DNA from: Virgibacillus_R byunsanensis
GTDB taxonomy: Bacteria > Bacillota > Bacilli > Bacillales > Amphibacillaceae
Length of the DNA: 64,000 nucleotides
NCBI RefSeq assembly: GCF_042675965.1
Contig: NZ_JBHTKJ010000007.1
Coordinates: forward strand, 439,485 to 503,484
Reading direction: 5' to 3'
Of the stretch, positions 7,840 to 16,664 are shown piece after piece. A program made the position numbers and the translations under genes. The notes under the pieces were generated by a model. That model made no database searches. It saw only the letters and a list, made by a program, of their open reading frames with translations, and had not been told where the DNA came from. Position 1 is the first letter of the stretch, and each line of letters begins with the position of its first letter.

Positions 7840-9264
7840 ATGACAAAAGACAGAAGATTACCCACACTACCAGAAGTATCGTTTGTGTTAATTTCCTTTA
7901 CACTGATTATGTACTTGTTTGTAGTGCAGTTTGAAATTTCGATCCAATTAGCTTTACTGACAACCTGGTTTTTGATCATGTTAGTCGGGCTACGAATTGG
8001 TTATAGCTATAAAGAAATGCAAAATGGAATTTTGAAAGGAATTTACGATGGTTCAGAAGCCGTTCTTATATTAATATCGGTCGGAGCGTTGATTGGTACT
8101 TGGATAGCTGGTGGGATCGTTCCAAGTATTATTTATTATGGGCTGTCCATAATTCATCCAAATATTTTCTTGCTGGCTGCGTTTATTATTTGTGCAATAA
8201 CCTCCATCGCAACCGGAACGTCTTTTGGTTCTGCTGGTACAGCAGGGATAGCGATGATGGGAATAGGGGCAAGTTTTGGACTTCCTATTGCATTAGTTGC
8301 AGGTGCAGTTATATCTGGTTGTTATGTTGGGGATAAACTATCACCTTTATCTGATACAACTGTAATGACTGCCTCGCTGTCAAAGGTCAATTTGATAGAG
8401 CATATTAAATCTATGCTAGTTGTTAGTGGACCTGCATTTCTTATAGCAGGAACGTTATTTTTAATTTCAGGATTTATCTTTATTGATGGTAGTGGGGATC
8501 TGTCACAAGCAGAATCAACCATGTCTGCATTAAGTGATTACTTCAATGTCAGTTGGTATATGATCATTCCAGCCATTGTAGTAATTGCAATGCTTGCGTT
8601 GAAGATGCCGTCCATACCAGTAATTCTGTTTGGTGCTTTGTTAGGATCCGTTTGGGCATTTCTATTTCAAGGTGTTGCACCGTTGCAAGCATTCAATATT
8701 TTATACACTGGTGGGGAGATAGCATCCGGTGTAGAATTCATTGATAATCTACTAAACCGTGGAGGAATTACCTTCATGTTGAATGTGATCGTGTTAATTT
8801 TATTTGCTCTTGGTGTTGGAGGGTTAATGGAGAAGATTGGAATTCTAAGAGTTATTTGTCTGAAAATGCTTGCCTGGGCTGACAATGCAGGAAAGACGAC
8901 GCTAACAACGATTATTTCGGGCTTTTTTGGTAACTTCTTTGGTGGAGCTGCCTATGTATCTATCATTACTGCTAGTAAAATCACAGAAGAAAACTACGAT
9001 CGTTTGAACATTGATCGCAGAGTACTTTCTAGAAATACGGAGGCCGGTGGTACTGTAACCACACCAATGGTTCCATGGTCGGATGGCGGTGTCTTTATGG
9101 CTGCTACTCTAGGTGTTTCCACTCTGGCCTATGTACCTTTTCTTTGGTTTAACTTTTTAGTAGTAGCCATATCCATTATCTATGGTTTTACCAACAAATT
9201 CATTTGGTATACAAAAGAAAAAGATGATCATGCAGATAACCAAAAGGAAGCAGTAAATTTGTAA
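7840..9264 (+). CDS. NhaC-family Na+/H+ antiporter-like carrier, probable substrate uptake protein
   Basis: This 474-residue, roughly 11-12-helix membrane protein shows the NhaC core segments ATGTSFGSAGTAGIA, GCYVGDKLSPLSDTT and AGGTVTTPMVPWSDGG. Members of the NhaC/IT superfamily include Na+/H+ exchangers and amino-acid or dicarboxylate exchangers such as malate/Na+-lactate carriers. Its place inside a hydroxyproline-type catabolic operon suggests it imports the imino acid, but that is inference. It has its own promoter with a cre site about 40 bases upstream and an AAGGAG site 12 bases from the ATG. Confidence 0.8.
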   Translation: MTKDRRLPTLPEVSFVLISFTLIMYLFVVQFEISIQLALLTTWFLIMLVGLRIGYSYKEMQNGILKGIYDGSEAVLILISVGALIGTWIAGGIVPSIIYYGLSIIHPNIFLLAAFIICAITSIATGTSFGSAGTAGIAMMGIGASFGLPIALVAGAVISGCYVGDKLSPLSDTTVMTASLSKVNLIEHIKSMLVVSGPAFLIAGTLFLISGFIFIDGSGDLSQAESTMSALSDYFNVSWYMIIPAIVVIAMLALKMPSIPVILFGALLGSVWAFLFQGVAPLQAFNILYTGGEIASGVEFIDNLLNRGGITFMLNVIVLILFALGVGGLMEKIGILRVICLKMLAWADNAGKTTLTTIISGFFGNFFGGAAYVSIITASKITEENYDRLNIDRRVLSRNTEAGGTVTTPMVPWSDGGVFMAATLGVSTLAYVPFLWFNFLVVAISIIYGFTNKFIWYTKEKDDHADNQKEAVNL

Positions 9265-9295
9265 AAGTATCATATAATTTTAAGGAGGAATTTAA

Positions 9296-10174
9296 ATGAA
9301 ACAATTAGAAGGAGCATTTCCGGTACTGATTACACCAATGCATGAGAATGAAGAGGTTGATTATAACGGATTAAAAGAGAATATTGAGTATTACATTAAG
9401 CAGAACGTAGCAGGAATTGTAGTTAACGGAAGCACAGGTGAGTTTGTTAGCCTCACGAAGGAAGAAAAATTTAAAACTGCCGAATTAGCTGTTGAACAAG
9501 TTAATGGACGTATTCCATTAATTGTTGGAACTGCCGCAGAAACAACGCAGGATGCAATAATGTTTACCAAGCATGCCGAGAGTGCAGGGGCAGATGCTGC
9601 CTTATTGATTAATTCTTACTATGCACACCCAAAAGATGAGGAAGTTTATGAGCATTTTAAAGCCGTTGCAGAATCAGTTAGTTTCCCTGTTATGATTTAT
9701 AACAACCCTTTCACATCTGGTGTGGATATTGGGACTGAAACCATTTTAAACGTAGCTAGAGACGTAGAGAATATTACCCATATAAAAGAATCTAGTGGCG
9801 ACATTAGTAAACTTCGTGATATTACTAGACAAGGAAGCGGATTTTTACAAACATTCTGCGGATCTGATGATTTAGCACTCGAGTCGTTTTTAGTTGGTGC
9901 GACAGGGTGGATATCTGTTGCAGGAAATATAGCACCAGGTCTCGTAACGGACTTGTACAATAGTGTAAAAGAGAATGATATGGACCGGGCATGGAAGTTG
10001 TATGATGATATTTTACCGTTATGTAACTTTATTGAAGGTTCAGGTAAATATGTTCAAATCGTAAAACGAGCAATGGACCTACAAGGTTTGGCAGGCGGGC
10101 CTTCTCGTAAACCAAGACTTCCATTAACAGAAGAGGAAGACAAGAATCTCCAAGAAATTTTAAAAACTGTATAA
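9296..10174 (+). CDS. DapA-superfamily lyase, probable 1-pyrroline-4-hydroxy-2-carboxylate deaminase
   Basis: The 292-residue protein has the class I aldolase features of the dihydrodipicolinate synthase/N-acetylneuraminate lyase family: NGSTGEF substrate loop, YNNP with the catalytic Tyr, and HIKESSGD with the Schiff-base Lys. In hydroxyproline clusters the DapA homologue deaminates the pyrroline formed by the dehydrogenase to alpha-ketoglutarate semialdehyde, and the gene here sits directly before an aldehyde dehydrogenase gene, which fits. Start ATG 9296 follows AAGGAGG. Sequence alone cannot exclude a 2-keto-3-deoxy sugar-acid substrate. Confidence 0.82.
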   Translation: MKQLEGAFPVLITPMHENEEVDYNGLKENIEYYIKQNVAGIVVNGSTGEFVSLTKEEKFKTAELAVEQVNGRIPLIVGTAAETTQDAIMFTKHAESAGADAALLINSYYAHPKDEEVYEHFKAVAESVSFPVMIYNNPFTSGVDIGTETILNVARDVENITHIKESSGDISKLRDITRQGSGFLQTFCGSDDLALESFLVGATGWISVAGNIAPGLVTDLYNSVKENDMDRAWKLYDDILPLCNFIEGSGKYVQIVKRAMDLQGLAGGPSRKPRLPLTEEEDKNLQEILKTV

Positions 10175-10203
10175 TCTACTAAAAATAAAAGGGAGATGAT
10201 TAC

Positions 10204-11691
10204 ATGAACACTACAGAAGTTGAGTTAAAACCAAAAGTAAAAGCATTTTTAGAAGGAGAAAAAGGGTTATATATTAACGGGGATTATGTTCTGGCAAGTA
10301 GCAAAAAGACATTTAACGTTTATAACCCTGCTACAGAAGAAGAGATTGCAAAAGTAAGTGAAGCACAAGCAGAAGACATTGATACTGCAGTTGCAGCTGC
10401 CAAAAAGGCATTTGAAGAAGGCGAATGGACGAAAATGGAAGCAGCTGAACGCTCCCATCTTATTTATAAATTTGCGGACCTATTGGATGAGAACCGGGAA
10501 GAACTTGCACAGCTAGAAGCTTTAGACAATGGAAAGCCGTATGAGGTTGCACTTGAGGATGATGTAGACGGAACCGTTCAACATTTCCGTTATTACGCTG
10601 GATGGGCAACAAAGATTACAGGCCAGACGGTTAATGTATCACCAGATTATTTTAACTACATTGTTCATGAGCCTGTAGGTGTTGTCGGACAAGTCATACC
10701 ATGGAACTTCCCGCTTGCCATGGCAGGTTGGAAACTTGGTTCAGCACTAGCAGTTGGGTGTACAGTAGTTATCAAGCCTGCAAGTGAAACACCTTTATCC
10801 CTTCTATATGCAGCAAAACTGTTTAAGGAAGCTGGATTTCCCGATGGCGTTGTCAACGTTGTTCCTGGTTCAGGAAGTGTTGCCGGTGAAGCGATTATGA
10901 CCCATGAGGATGTTGCAAAAGTTGCCTTTACAGGTTCAACGGCTGTAGGGAAAAAAGTGATGAAAAAAGCTGCAGATCAAATTAAAGGGATTACATTGGA
11001 GCTAGGTGGAAAATCACCAGCCATTATCTTGGAGGATGCAAACATAGAAGAAGCAATCCAAGGCGCATTTGACGGTACGATGTATAATCACGGGCAAAAC
11101 TGTAGTGCATGCACACGAGTTTTTGTACACCGGAAGCATTATGACCATGTTGTAGAAGTATTGGCTGAACGCGCAAATGCAACGAAACTAGGCCCAGGCA
11201 TGGACCCGGAAACGGAAATGGGACCACTTGTTTCTGCTAAGCAGCAAAAGACAGTTCTCGATTACATTGAAAAAGGAAAAGCAGAGGGAGCACGCTTAGT
11301 TGCAGGCGGAAAAAAAGTATTCGACAAAGGTTATTTCGTGCAGCCAACTATATTTGCTGATGTTGAAGACGATATGACAATCGCACGCGAGGAAATTTTT
11401 GGTCCAGTCATGTCTGTCTTCGTCTTTGATACGGTAGAAGAAGTAATTAAACGAGCAAATGATAGCGAATATGGTCTGGCAGCCAGTGTATGGACGGAGA
11501 ATATTCGAAAAGGACACTATATTGCAGGTAAACTGCAAGCTGGTACTGTTTGGGTTAATGATTTCGGCCTGGAGCTTGAAACGATGCCATTTGGTGGTTA
11601 TAAGCAATCTGGAATTGGTCGAGAAATGGGTGGCGAATACGGTTTGGCCAACTACACCGAAGTGAAAAGTGTCTTAGTGAAAATTAAATAA
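10204..11691 (+). CDS. Aldehyde dehydrogenase, probable alpha-ketoglutarate semialdehyde dehydrogenase
   Basis: This is a full-length 495-residue NAD(P)+-dependent ALDH with VGQVIPWNFP, the cofactor-binding FTGSTAVG, the general base region LELGGKSP, the nucleophile loop GQNCSACTR and the C-terminal EIFGPVMSV. As last gene of the operon it would oxidise alpha-ketoglutarate semialdehyde to 2-oxoglutarate, linking the pathway to the citrate cycle. It resembles betaine/generic aldehyde dehydrogenases too, so the substrate rests on context. A strong terminator follows immediately. Confidence 0.85.
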   Translation: MNTTEVELKPKVKAFLEGEKGLYINGDYVLASSKKTFNVYNPATEEEIAKVSEAQAEDIDTAVAAAKKAFEEGEWTKMEAAERSHLIYKFADLLDENREELAQLEALDNGKPYEVALEDDVDGTVQHFRYYAGWATKITGQTVNVSPDYFNYIVHEPVGVVGQVIPWNFPLAMAGWKLGSALAVGCTVVIKPASETPLSLLYAAKLFKEAGFPDGVVNVVPGSGSVAGEAIMTHEDVAKVAFTGSTAVGKKVMKKAADQIKGITLELGGKSPAIILEDANIEEAIQGAFDGTMYNHGQNCSACTRVFVHRKHYDHVVEVLAERANATKLGPGMDPETEMGPLVSAKQQKTVLDYIEKGKAEGARLVAGGKKVFDKGYFVQPTIFADVEDDMTIAREEIFGPVMSVFVFDTVEEVIKRANDSEYGLAASVWTENIRKGHYIAGKLQAGTVWVNDFGLELETMPFGGYKQSGIGREMGGEYGLANYTEVKSVLVKIK

Positions 11692-11699
11692 CATTTTAT

Positions 11700-11733
11700 G
11701 GCTGTCCTTTCATAAGGACAGCCGTATTTTTTT
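11700..11733 (+). terminator. Rho-independent terminator ending the hydroxyproline operon
   Basis: A perfect 10-bp stem GGCTGTCCTT / AAGGACAGCC with a TCAT loop (11700-11723) is followed by a T-tract at 11726-11733. Confidence 0.92.
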
Positions 11734-11737
11734 AATA

Positions 11738-11880
11738 GATAGGAAAACTTTCTTATCTACATAAGTGAAACTAAGGCTTTTGCCATTAAGGATTGCACTC
11801 CAGAGCATAAGGGAATCTAAGAAAGCAAAGTACACTTACTAAGAATCCCTTTAACGATAAGCCAAGGTTTCTAATATGTA
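11738..11880 (+). repeat. AT-rich interspersed hairpin repeat (family R2), long form
   Basis: The segment shares with six other loci here the modules GATAAG..ACTTTCTTATC, CATAAGTG.AACTAAGGC, the central block around TTGCACTCC.AAGCATAAGGG with AAGAATCCCTTTAACGA, and the end module AAGCCAAG.TTTCTAA. It lies between the operon terminator and the rpoN promoter region. Confidence 0.75.
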
Positions 11881-11925
11881 AAGAAACTATATAACTTGAA
11901 AGTTATGTATATTTATCTATAGAAT

Positions 11926-11965
11926 TAGCCACGTCCAGCTCCGACGTACAGGGCGCACTAGTGGT
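11926..11965 (+). repeat. Short R3 repeat remnant
   Basis: The text GCCACGTCCAGCTCCGACG with GGGCGCACTAG resembles the start of the R3 family seen at 31122, 37678 and 61027. Only the ends remain. The gene-free stretch 11692-12089 is otherwise taken up by the terminator, the R2 copy and a TATAAT box at 12039-12044. Confidence 0.5.
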
Positions 11966-12089
11966 TTTTTGAGTATAGAGAATCCAGAAAGTTATCACAA
12001 TTATTTAATATTTCATAGATGATTTGGTAAAATCGTATTATAATAGAATGTAAGGGCATTTGGCAGTAAGTTTCATAGGGGGAACTAGT

Positions 12090-13409
12090 ATGGAAATGCA
12101 ACTACAGCAAAGGCAGAATCTGAATATTGTAATGACGGCAGACTTGAGACAGGCTATATCATTACTTCAATATTCAACATATGAATTATATCAGTATATT
12201 TTACAGCAGTATGAGGGAAATCCATTGATTGAATTAGTAGAAAACGAAGAGACGATTTCCTATAAAGAAAGTTTTCCTATCCGTACTGGGACATCTAAGG
12301 GGCCACAACAATATGAAAATGATCCATTTGATTATATTGCCAATGAGGAAGCGTCCATGCATGAAAATTTACTTCAGCAAGTAAACTGGTTAGATATATC
12401 TGTATATGACCGTAATATCGTTCAATACCTCATTCTTAATTTGGATGAAAATGGATATTTGGATATAAATGAAGCGGAAATTGCTGCTGAACTCCAAATC
12501 GACGAATCCAGTGTTACTAAGGGGATTTCCTTGCTTCAACAATTGGAGCCGATTGGATTAGGGGCCAGAAATCTATCTGAATGCTTCCTTTTGCAACTTA
12601 AACACTTTTACCCAGAAGAAACGACTGCACAACTAATAATACGTAATCATCTAGATAATATCGCGGATAAAAAATGGGAAATTATTACAAAAGAAGAGAA
12701 AGTTACGTTAGCCGAAGTAAAAAGGGCATATGACATTATAAAAACACTCCATCCTAAACCTTGTACGCTATACTCAACTACTGCTACTGAATATTTAGTT
12801 CCCGATATTATTATAGAAAATAAAGCAGGTGGGTACGAAGTGTATTTAAATGATAAATTTTTGCCTGGTATCAACCTCAATACCCAATATTTTGGAATGA
12901 CTACCAATAAAGATGAGACATATAAATATGTTCAGGATAAGTATAAAGAGTATCAATGGCTGCAGAATAGTTTAGAACAACGCAGAAATACAATTCTTAA
13001 AATCACACATTCACTTATGAAAAGGCAGTCGGATTTTTTTATCCAGGGATTTAGTGCACTTAGGCCACTTACATTAAAAGAGGTTGCTGATGAAATAAAT
13101 ATGCACGAGTCTACCGTGAGTAGAGCAACCATGAATAAAGTTATTCAGACTCCAATAGGATCCTTTAATCTACGCAAATTGTTTACAACAAAATTAAGTT
13201 CAACAAATGGAAATACAACATCCCAGACAAAAGTTAAAATCTTACTTGAAGAGCTAATTCAAAAGGAAGACAAGCGGAAGCCTATTTCGGATCAGAAAAT
13301 TTCAGAAGAGTTAAAATTGGTGCAAAACATTGTGATATCACGCCGTACTGTTGCAAAATATCGAGAAGAATTAAAAATTCCACCTTCTAGAAAACGAAGA
13401 GAAATATAA
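12090..13409 (+). CDS. sigL: RNA polymerase sigma-54 factor (RpoN/SigL)
   Basis: The protein has the three sigma-54 regions. The N-terminal Gln-rich activator-interacting segment is QLQQRQNLNIVMTADLRQAI, followed by LLQYSTYELYQY; the core-binding domain is in the middle; and the DNA-binding part carries the HTH LTLKEVADEINMHESTVSRA. The RpoN box near the C-terminus reads SRRTVAKYREELKIP (consensus begins ARRTVAKYRE). I start it at ATG 12090, with AGGGGGA (12077-12083) upstream; an in-frame TTG at 12060 would add ten residues. The length of 439 residues is normal. It is placed directly after the sigma-54-driven catabolic locus, which suggests local co-inheritance. A TATAAT at 12039-12044 may be the -10 box, without a clear -35. 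Confidence 0.95.
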   Translation: MEMQLQQRQNLNIVMTADLRQAISLLQYSTYELYQYILQQYEGNPLIELVENEETISYKESFPIRTGTSKGPQQYENDPFDYIANEEASMHENLLQQVNWLDISVYDRNIVQYLILNLDENGYLDINEAEIAAELQIDESSVTKGISLLQQLEPIGLGARNLSECFLLQLKHFYPEETTAQLIIRNHLDNIADKKWEIITKEEKVTLAEVKRAYDIIKTLHPKPCTLYSTTATEYLVPDIIIENKAGGYEVYLNDKFLPGINLNTQYFGMTTNKDETYKYVQDKYKEYQWLQNSLEQRRNTILKITHSLMKRQSDFFIQGFSALRPLTLKEVADEINMHESTVSRATMNKVIQTPIGSFNLRKLFTTKLSSTNGNTTSQTKVKILLEELIQKEDKRKPISDQKISEELKLVQNIVISRRTVAKYREELKIPPSRKRREI

Positions 13410-13428
13410 ATTCGCTTTTGTCCATCAC

Positions 13429-13685
13429 ATTTAGATTATTTGGATTTATTAGCCTGTAAAGGGATTGTTTAAAGAGACGTGGAAGCCTCCTGAAAAATTG
13501 TATGCAGACGGGCAAGTAGCGTGCCATTGGGGTAAGTAATTCTGCCATCCATCACCTGCAGGATCTATTGGCTGAATGTAATGTTAAATCTGTGATTAAC
13601 CAGGTTGAACTTCAGAGTTTTGTACAAAGGAAAATATTCAACTCGAAGCGTGATCTCTATTTAAATGGGGTGCGTTTTAACAGGG
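13429..13685 (+). pseudogene. Decayed partial copy of the aldo/keto reductase gene
   Basis: This stretch aligns almost continuously with bases 14814-15110 of the intact aldo/keto reductase gene. For example GCAGACGGG, ATCCATCACCTGCAGGATCT and AAAGGAAAATATTCAACTCG occur in both. It has several small deletions, including one of about 30 bases where the intact gene encodes YHPHLTQVDL, and in-frame stops, so no reading frame survives. It is a relic of a tandem or nearby duplication and fills the gap between rpoN and the minus-strand repeat-protein gene. Confidence 0.85.
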
Positions 13686-13734
13686 TTAGTAGTGGAAAAT
13701 AGCTTAGACTGTTGAACATTCGAATTTGAATCTA

Positions 13735-14235
13735 TCATTTTAGATCCCGCAATACACTTTCTTGTTCAATGGAACGTAAAGCAAGTGTTTCCAGGTTTTT
13801 CTCCTGACGTTTATGATTATCACCTAATTCACTTAAACTCTCAGCATTGCGAACAATCTGCTCGAAATTCCTATCAATTTGTGAAGTATGCTTGTCCAGT
13901 TTTTCTTCTATTCGCATAAAGTGAGCGTTGATCCCAGCTGCCATAAGCGCGAGATCGTCTTTTGTTGCCATAAGCTTAAGTTCATCTTTAATGAGTGCGA
14001 AGTCATCTTTAGAAGCAGTATGCGCAAGGTCATCCTTTGTAGCCATGTTCAAAATGTCGTCTTTAGAAGCCATAAGCGCAAGGTCATCTTTCGTAGCCAT
14101 GTTCGAAATATCATCTTTAGAAGCCATATTCTCAAGGTCATCTGTAGTGGCCATGTTCACTATGTCTTGTTTGGTTGCCATGGTACCTTTAATATCTTTA
14201 ATTTCAGCTAGGATCTGTTGTAATTGTTCATGCAT
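13735..14235 (-). CDS. Hypothetical coiled-coil protein with MATKDD-type tandem repeats
   Basis: The 166-residue product starts MHEQLQQILAEIKDIKGTM. It then runs through about ten short units of the form MA(T/S)KDD(L/I)xxM, and ends with a heptad-like helical tail (MRIEEKLDKHTSQIDRNFEQIV and on). It has no signal peptide or membrane helix. The start has a perfect AAAGGAGG. The repeats also leave long open frames on the other strand, which I regard as shadows. Similar short KDD-repeat coiled-coil proteins occur in Bacillaceae without assigned function, and I do not assign one. The unit repeats make copy-number variation likely. Confidence 0.75.
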   Translation of the reverse strand: MHEQLQQILAEIKDIKGTMATKQDIVNMATTDDLENMASKDDISNMATKDDLALMASKDDILNMATKDDLAHTASKDDFALIKDELKLMATKDDLALMAAGINAHFMRIEEKLDKHTSQIDRNFEQIVRNAESLSELGDNHKRQEKNLETLALRSIEQESVLRDLK

Positions 14236-14509
14236 TATTTCTTCCTCCTTTCCGTTTTTATTATTTGATGAAACCTTTTCTTACTAAAAATATACCACCA
14301 TCTCAGTTCTCGTGCAATTTCCAAAATAAGCTCACATTGTCTTATAAGTTGATTTCCAACGAGTAAAAACATACTAAGATTAATTTTTTACAGTAGTTAT
14401 TTAAGATTTTCAAAATTATTATAGGAAGAAAGCCAAATTTAAATAATTCACTCACTAGAATATGTAGTATATGATAGAAAGCATAAATATTAATGAAGGA
14501 GGTAAGCAT

Positions 14510-15334
14510 ATGATCACGAGTTTACAAGATACAGTTACACTAAATAATGGTGTGAAAATGCCTGGATTTGGTTTGGGTGTTTATAAAGCTGAAGATGGAG
14601 AAGTAGTAATAGAGTCTGTTAAAGCAGCGATAAATAACGGCTACCGAAGTATTGATACTGCTTCTCTTTATAAGAATGAAGCAGGAGTTGGACAGGGCAT
14701 TAAGGAGTCTGATGTACCAAGAGAGAAAATCTTTGTCACTTCAAAAGTATGGAATGATGAACAAGGTTACGATAGCACTCTACAAGCATTTGAAACGAGC
14801 CTTAAGAAGCTAGATTTAGATTATTTGGATCTTTATTTAATTCATTGGCCTGTAAAGGGGTTGTTTAAGGAAACGTGGAAAGCCCTTGAGAAATTGTATG
14901 CAGACGGGAAAGTGCGTGCGATTGGGGTAAGTAATTTTAATATCCATCACCTGCAGGATCTTTTGGCTGATTGTAATGTTAAACCTGTGATTAACCAAGT
15001 TGAATATCACCCTCATCTGACACAAGTTGACCTTCAGGAGTTTTGTACAAAGGAAAATATTCAACTCGAAGCGTGGTCTCCATTAAAAAGAGGTGCGCTA
15101 TTACATGAACCCATTATTGTTGAAATTGCTGAAAAGCATCAAAAATCTACAGCACAGGTGATCTTAAGATGGGATTTACAAAATGGTGTGATAACCATTC
15201 CGAAATCTACCAAGGAACATCGAATTAAAGAAAATGCTGACATATTTAATTTTACGTTAACAAAATCGGATATGGATAATATCAACAGCTTAAATTGTGA
15301 TGACCGAAGCGGTCCAGACCCCGATAAGTTTTAA
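14510..15334 (+). CDS. Aldo/keto reductase (YvgN/YtbE-like)
   Basis: This 274-residue NADPH-dependent reductase has the AKR tetrad surroundings: GYRSIDTASLY with catalytic Asp and Tyr, VTSKVWND with the Lys, and LIHWPVKG with the His. AIGVSNF and the C-terminal IPKSTKEHRIKEN nucleotide-binding motif are also present. It resembles the B. subtilis YvgN/YtbE group that reduces methylglyoxal and other aldehydes. The start at ATG 14510 has AAGGAGG; the upstream in-frame ATG at 14471 does not. It is a single-gene unit with its own terminator. A broken partial copy lies 1 kb upstream. Confidence 0.9.
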   Translation: MITSLQDTVTLNNGVKMPGFGLGVYKAEDGEVVIESVKAAINNGYRSIDTASLYKNEAGVGQGIKESDVPREKIFVTSKVWNDEQGYDSTLQAFETSLKKLDLDYLDLYLIHWPVKGLFKETWKALEKLYADGKVRAIGVSNFNIHHLQDLLADCNVKPVINQVEYHPHLTQVDLQEFCTKENIQLEAWSPLKRGALLHEPIIVEIAEKHQKSTAQVILRWDLQNGVITIPKSTKEHRIKENADIFNFTLTKSDMDNINSLNCDDRSGPDPDKF

Positions 15335-15360
15335 TCATTAAATAAATATATTGTAAACAA

Positions 15361-15414
15361 AATACTAGGGTCCAACAGTCACAGAGATAATGTGAATTGG
15401 ATCTAGTATTTTTT
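15361..15414 (+). terminator. Terminator after the aldo/keto reductase gene
   Basis: The arms 15361-15375 and 15397-15410 pair with one bulge (AATACTAG.GTCCAA with TTGGATCTAGTATT). They run into a T-tract at 15409-15414. Confidence 0.75.
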
Positions 15415-15492
15415 AGTAGATAAGAAAGTAAAAAATTTTATTATCTACATAAGTGCAACTAAGGCTTAGCGATAAGCCAAGTTTTCTAAAAT
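15413..15492 (+). repeat. AT-rich interspersed hairpin repeat (family R2), short form
   Basis: The modules GTAGATAAGAAAGT, ATCTACATAAGTGCAACTAA, GGCTTAGCGATAAGCC and AAGTTTTCTAA are all present, and the long central block is absent. It starts inside the T-tract of the preceding terminator and ends just before the lacI-type promoter. Confidence 0.75.
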
Positions 15493-15508
15493 TATATAAA
15501 ATCTCCTA

Positions 15509-15537
15509 TTGTAAAACGCTTACATCTATTTTATACT
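15509..15537 (+). promoter_or_regulatory. Sigma-A promoter of the sugar-acid operon, with a cre-like site on the -35
   Basis: TTGTAA (15509-15514) and TATACT (15532-15537) are 17 bases apart. The overlapping text GTAAAACGCTTACA (15511-15524) matches the cre consensus except at its first two bases, so CcpA control is plausible. Confidence 0.65.
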
Positions 15538-15550
15538 ATTACTAAATCGG

Positions 15551-15572
15551 TTTACTAAATCGATTTAGTAAA
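15551..15572. promoter_or_regulatory. Perfect 22-bp palindromic operator for the LacI-family regulator
   Basis: The two arms TTTACTAAATC and GATTTAGTAAA form a perfect palindrome with a central CG, the hallmark of LacI/GalR operators. A second half-site, TTACTAAATCGG, starts at about 15539. It lies at the predicted transcription start and 25 bases before the regulator's ATG, so the repressor should block its own operon. Confidence 0.85.
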
Positions 15573-15596
15573 TGATTAATACATAGGAGACAAATT

Positions 15597-16601
15597 ATGA
15601 AAGCAGTTACAATTTCAGACGTGGCAAAGCATGCAGGAACTTCCAAAAGTACGGTATCTCAATTTTTGAACGAACGCTTTGATTATATGAGAGAAGATAC
15701 AAAAAAGCGAATTGAGGTTGCAATTGAGGAGTTAGGTTATAGCCCTAATATTGTTGCAAGAAGTTTAAAAATGAAATCGACGAAGACAATCGGCGTAATC
15801 GTTGCAAATATTTTACACGTATTTTCAACACAGGTTATTCGATCTATTGAGGATTTCTGTAATGAATCAAATTTTCACGTAATTGTTTGTAATGCTGATG
15901 ATGATCCTGTTAAAGAAAAGCGCTATATCGACATGCTACGTGCGAAACAGGTAGATGGAATTATTGCCTTTCCTACTGGCGGTAATGTTGACTTATACAA
16001 ACGACTGGTTAGTGAAAAATACCCAATCGTATTTATGGATAGAATGATTCCTGAGTTACCCATTAACACCGTATTATTGGACAATGAAAAGGCTTCTAAG
16101 CTAGCTGTTGATGCGTTTTTACAAAAAGGACATGACCAAATTGGAATGATCAGCCCATCTTTAGGTAAATGCATTACGCCTAGGATGGAAAGGATTAATG
16201 GCTATAAAAACGCTTTACTGGATCATCAAATTCCTTTTAAACAAGAATATCTCGTTAGCGCAGAGATTCCGCACATTCAATCGGTTTTAGAAACTATGCT
16301 GGGTTCACCAAACCGACCACAAGCCCTACTTGCATTGAATGATAGAGTACTGTTTGAAATTCTAAAGTATACGAAAGAACATCAAATTAGAATTCCAGAA
16401 GATTTAGCTGTTATAGGAATTGATGATGTTTCATTTGCTAACTTTTATAGTCCTGCCCTAACAACTGTTGCCCAACCTGCATTTGAAATGGGTAAAAAAG
16501 CAGCTGAATTATTATTAACTAGAATATCAAATAAAGAATCGGAAGTTGAGGCAGAAATTTTTCGGTTTGAACCTCAATTAATCAAGAGATCTTCTTGTTA
16601 A
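15597..16601 (+). CDS. LacI-family transcriptional repressor of the sugar-acid operon
   Basis: This 334-residue regulator begins with the canonical LacI HTH and hinge (TISDVAKHAGTSKSTVSQFL, then YSPNIVARSLKMK). A periplasmic-binding-protein-like ligand domain follows (TIGVIVANILHVFSTQV; IGIDDVSFANFYSPALTTVAQP). It is the first gene of the operon it most likely controls, and the perfect palindrome at 15551-15572 is its likely operator. The inducer is probably a phosphorylated sugar acid of the downstream pathway, which is inference. Confidence 0.92.
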   Translation: MKAVTISDVAKHAGTSKSTVSQFLNERFDYMREDTKKRIEVAIEELGYSPNIVARSLKMKSTKTIGVIVANILHVFSTQVIRSIEDFCNESNFHVIVCNADDDPVKEKRYIDMLRAKQVDGIIAFPTGGNVDLYKRLVSEKYPIVFMDRMIPELPINTVLLDNEKASKLAVDAFLQKGHDQIGMISPSLGKCITPRMERINGYKNALLDHQIPFKQEYLVSAEIPHIQSVLETMLGSPNRPQALLALNDRVLFEILKYTKEHQIRIPEDLAVIGIDDVSFANFYSPALTTVAQPAFEMGKKAAELLLTRISNKESEVEAEIFRFEPQLIKRSSC

Positions 16602-16664
16602 AGATATTTATTTCATAAATGTATGAAAATAGTGGAACTAATATGGTTAGAGGTGGACAAAATA

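Noticed and set aside
13888..14287. Two long plus-strand frames opposite the MATKDD-repeat gene
   Set aside because: They are translations of the repeat on the wrong strand, have no ribosome binding site, and the minus-strand gene has AAAGGAGG and a sensible product.
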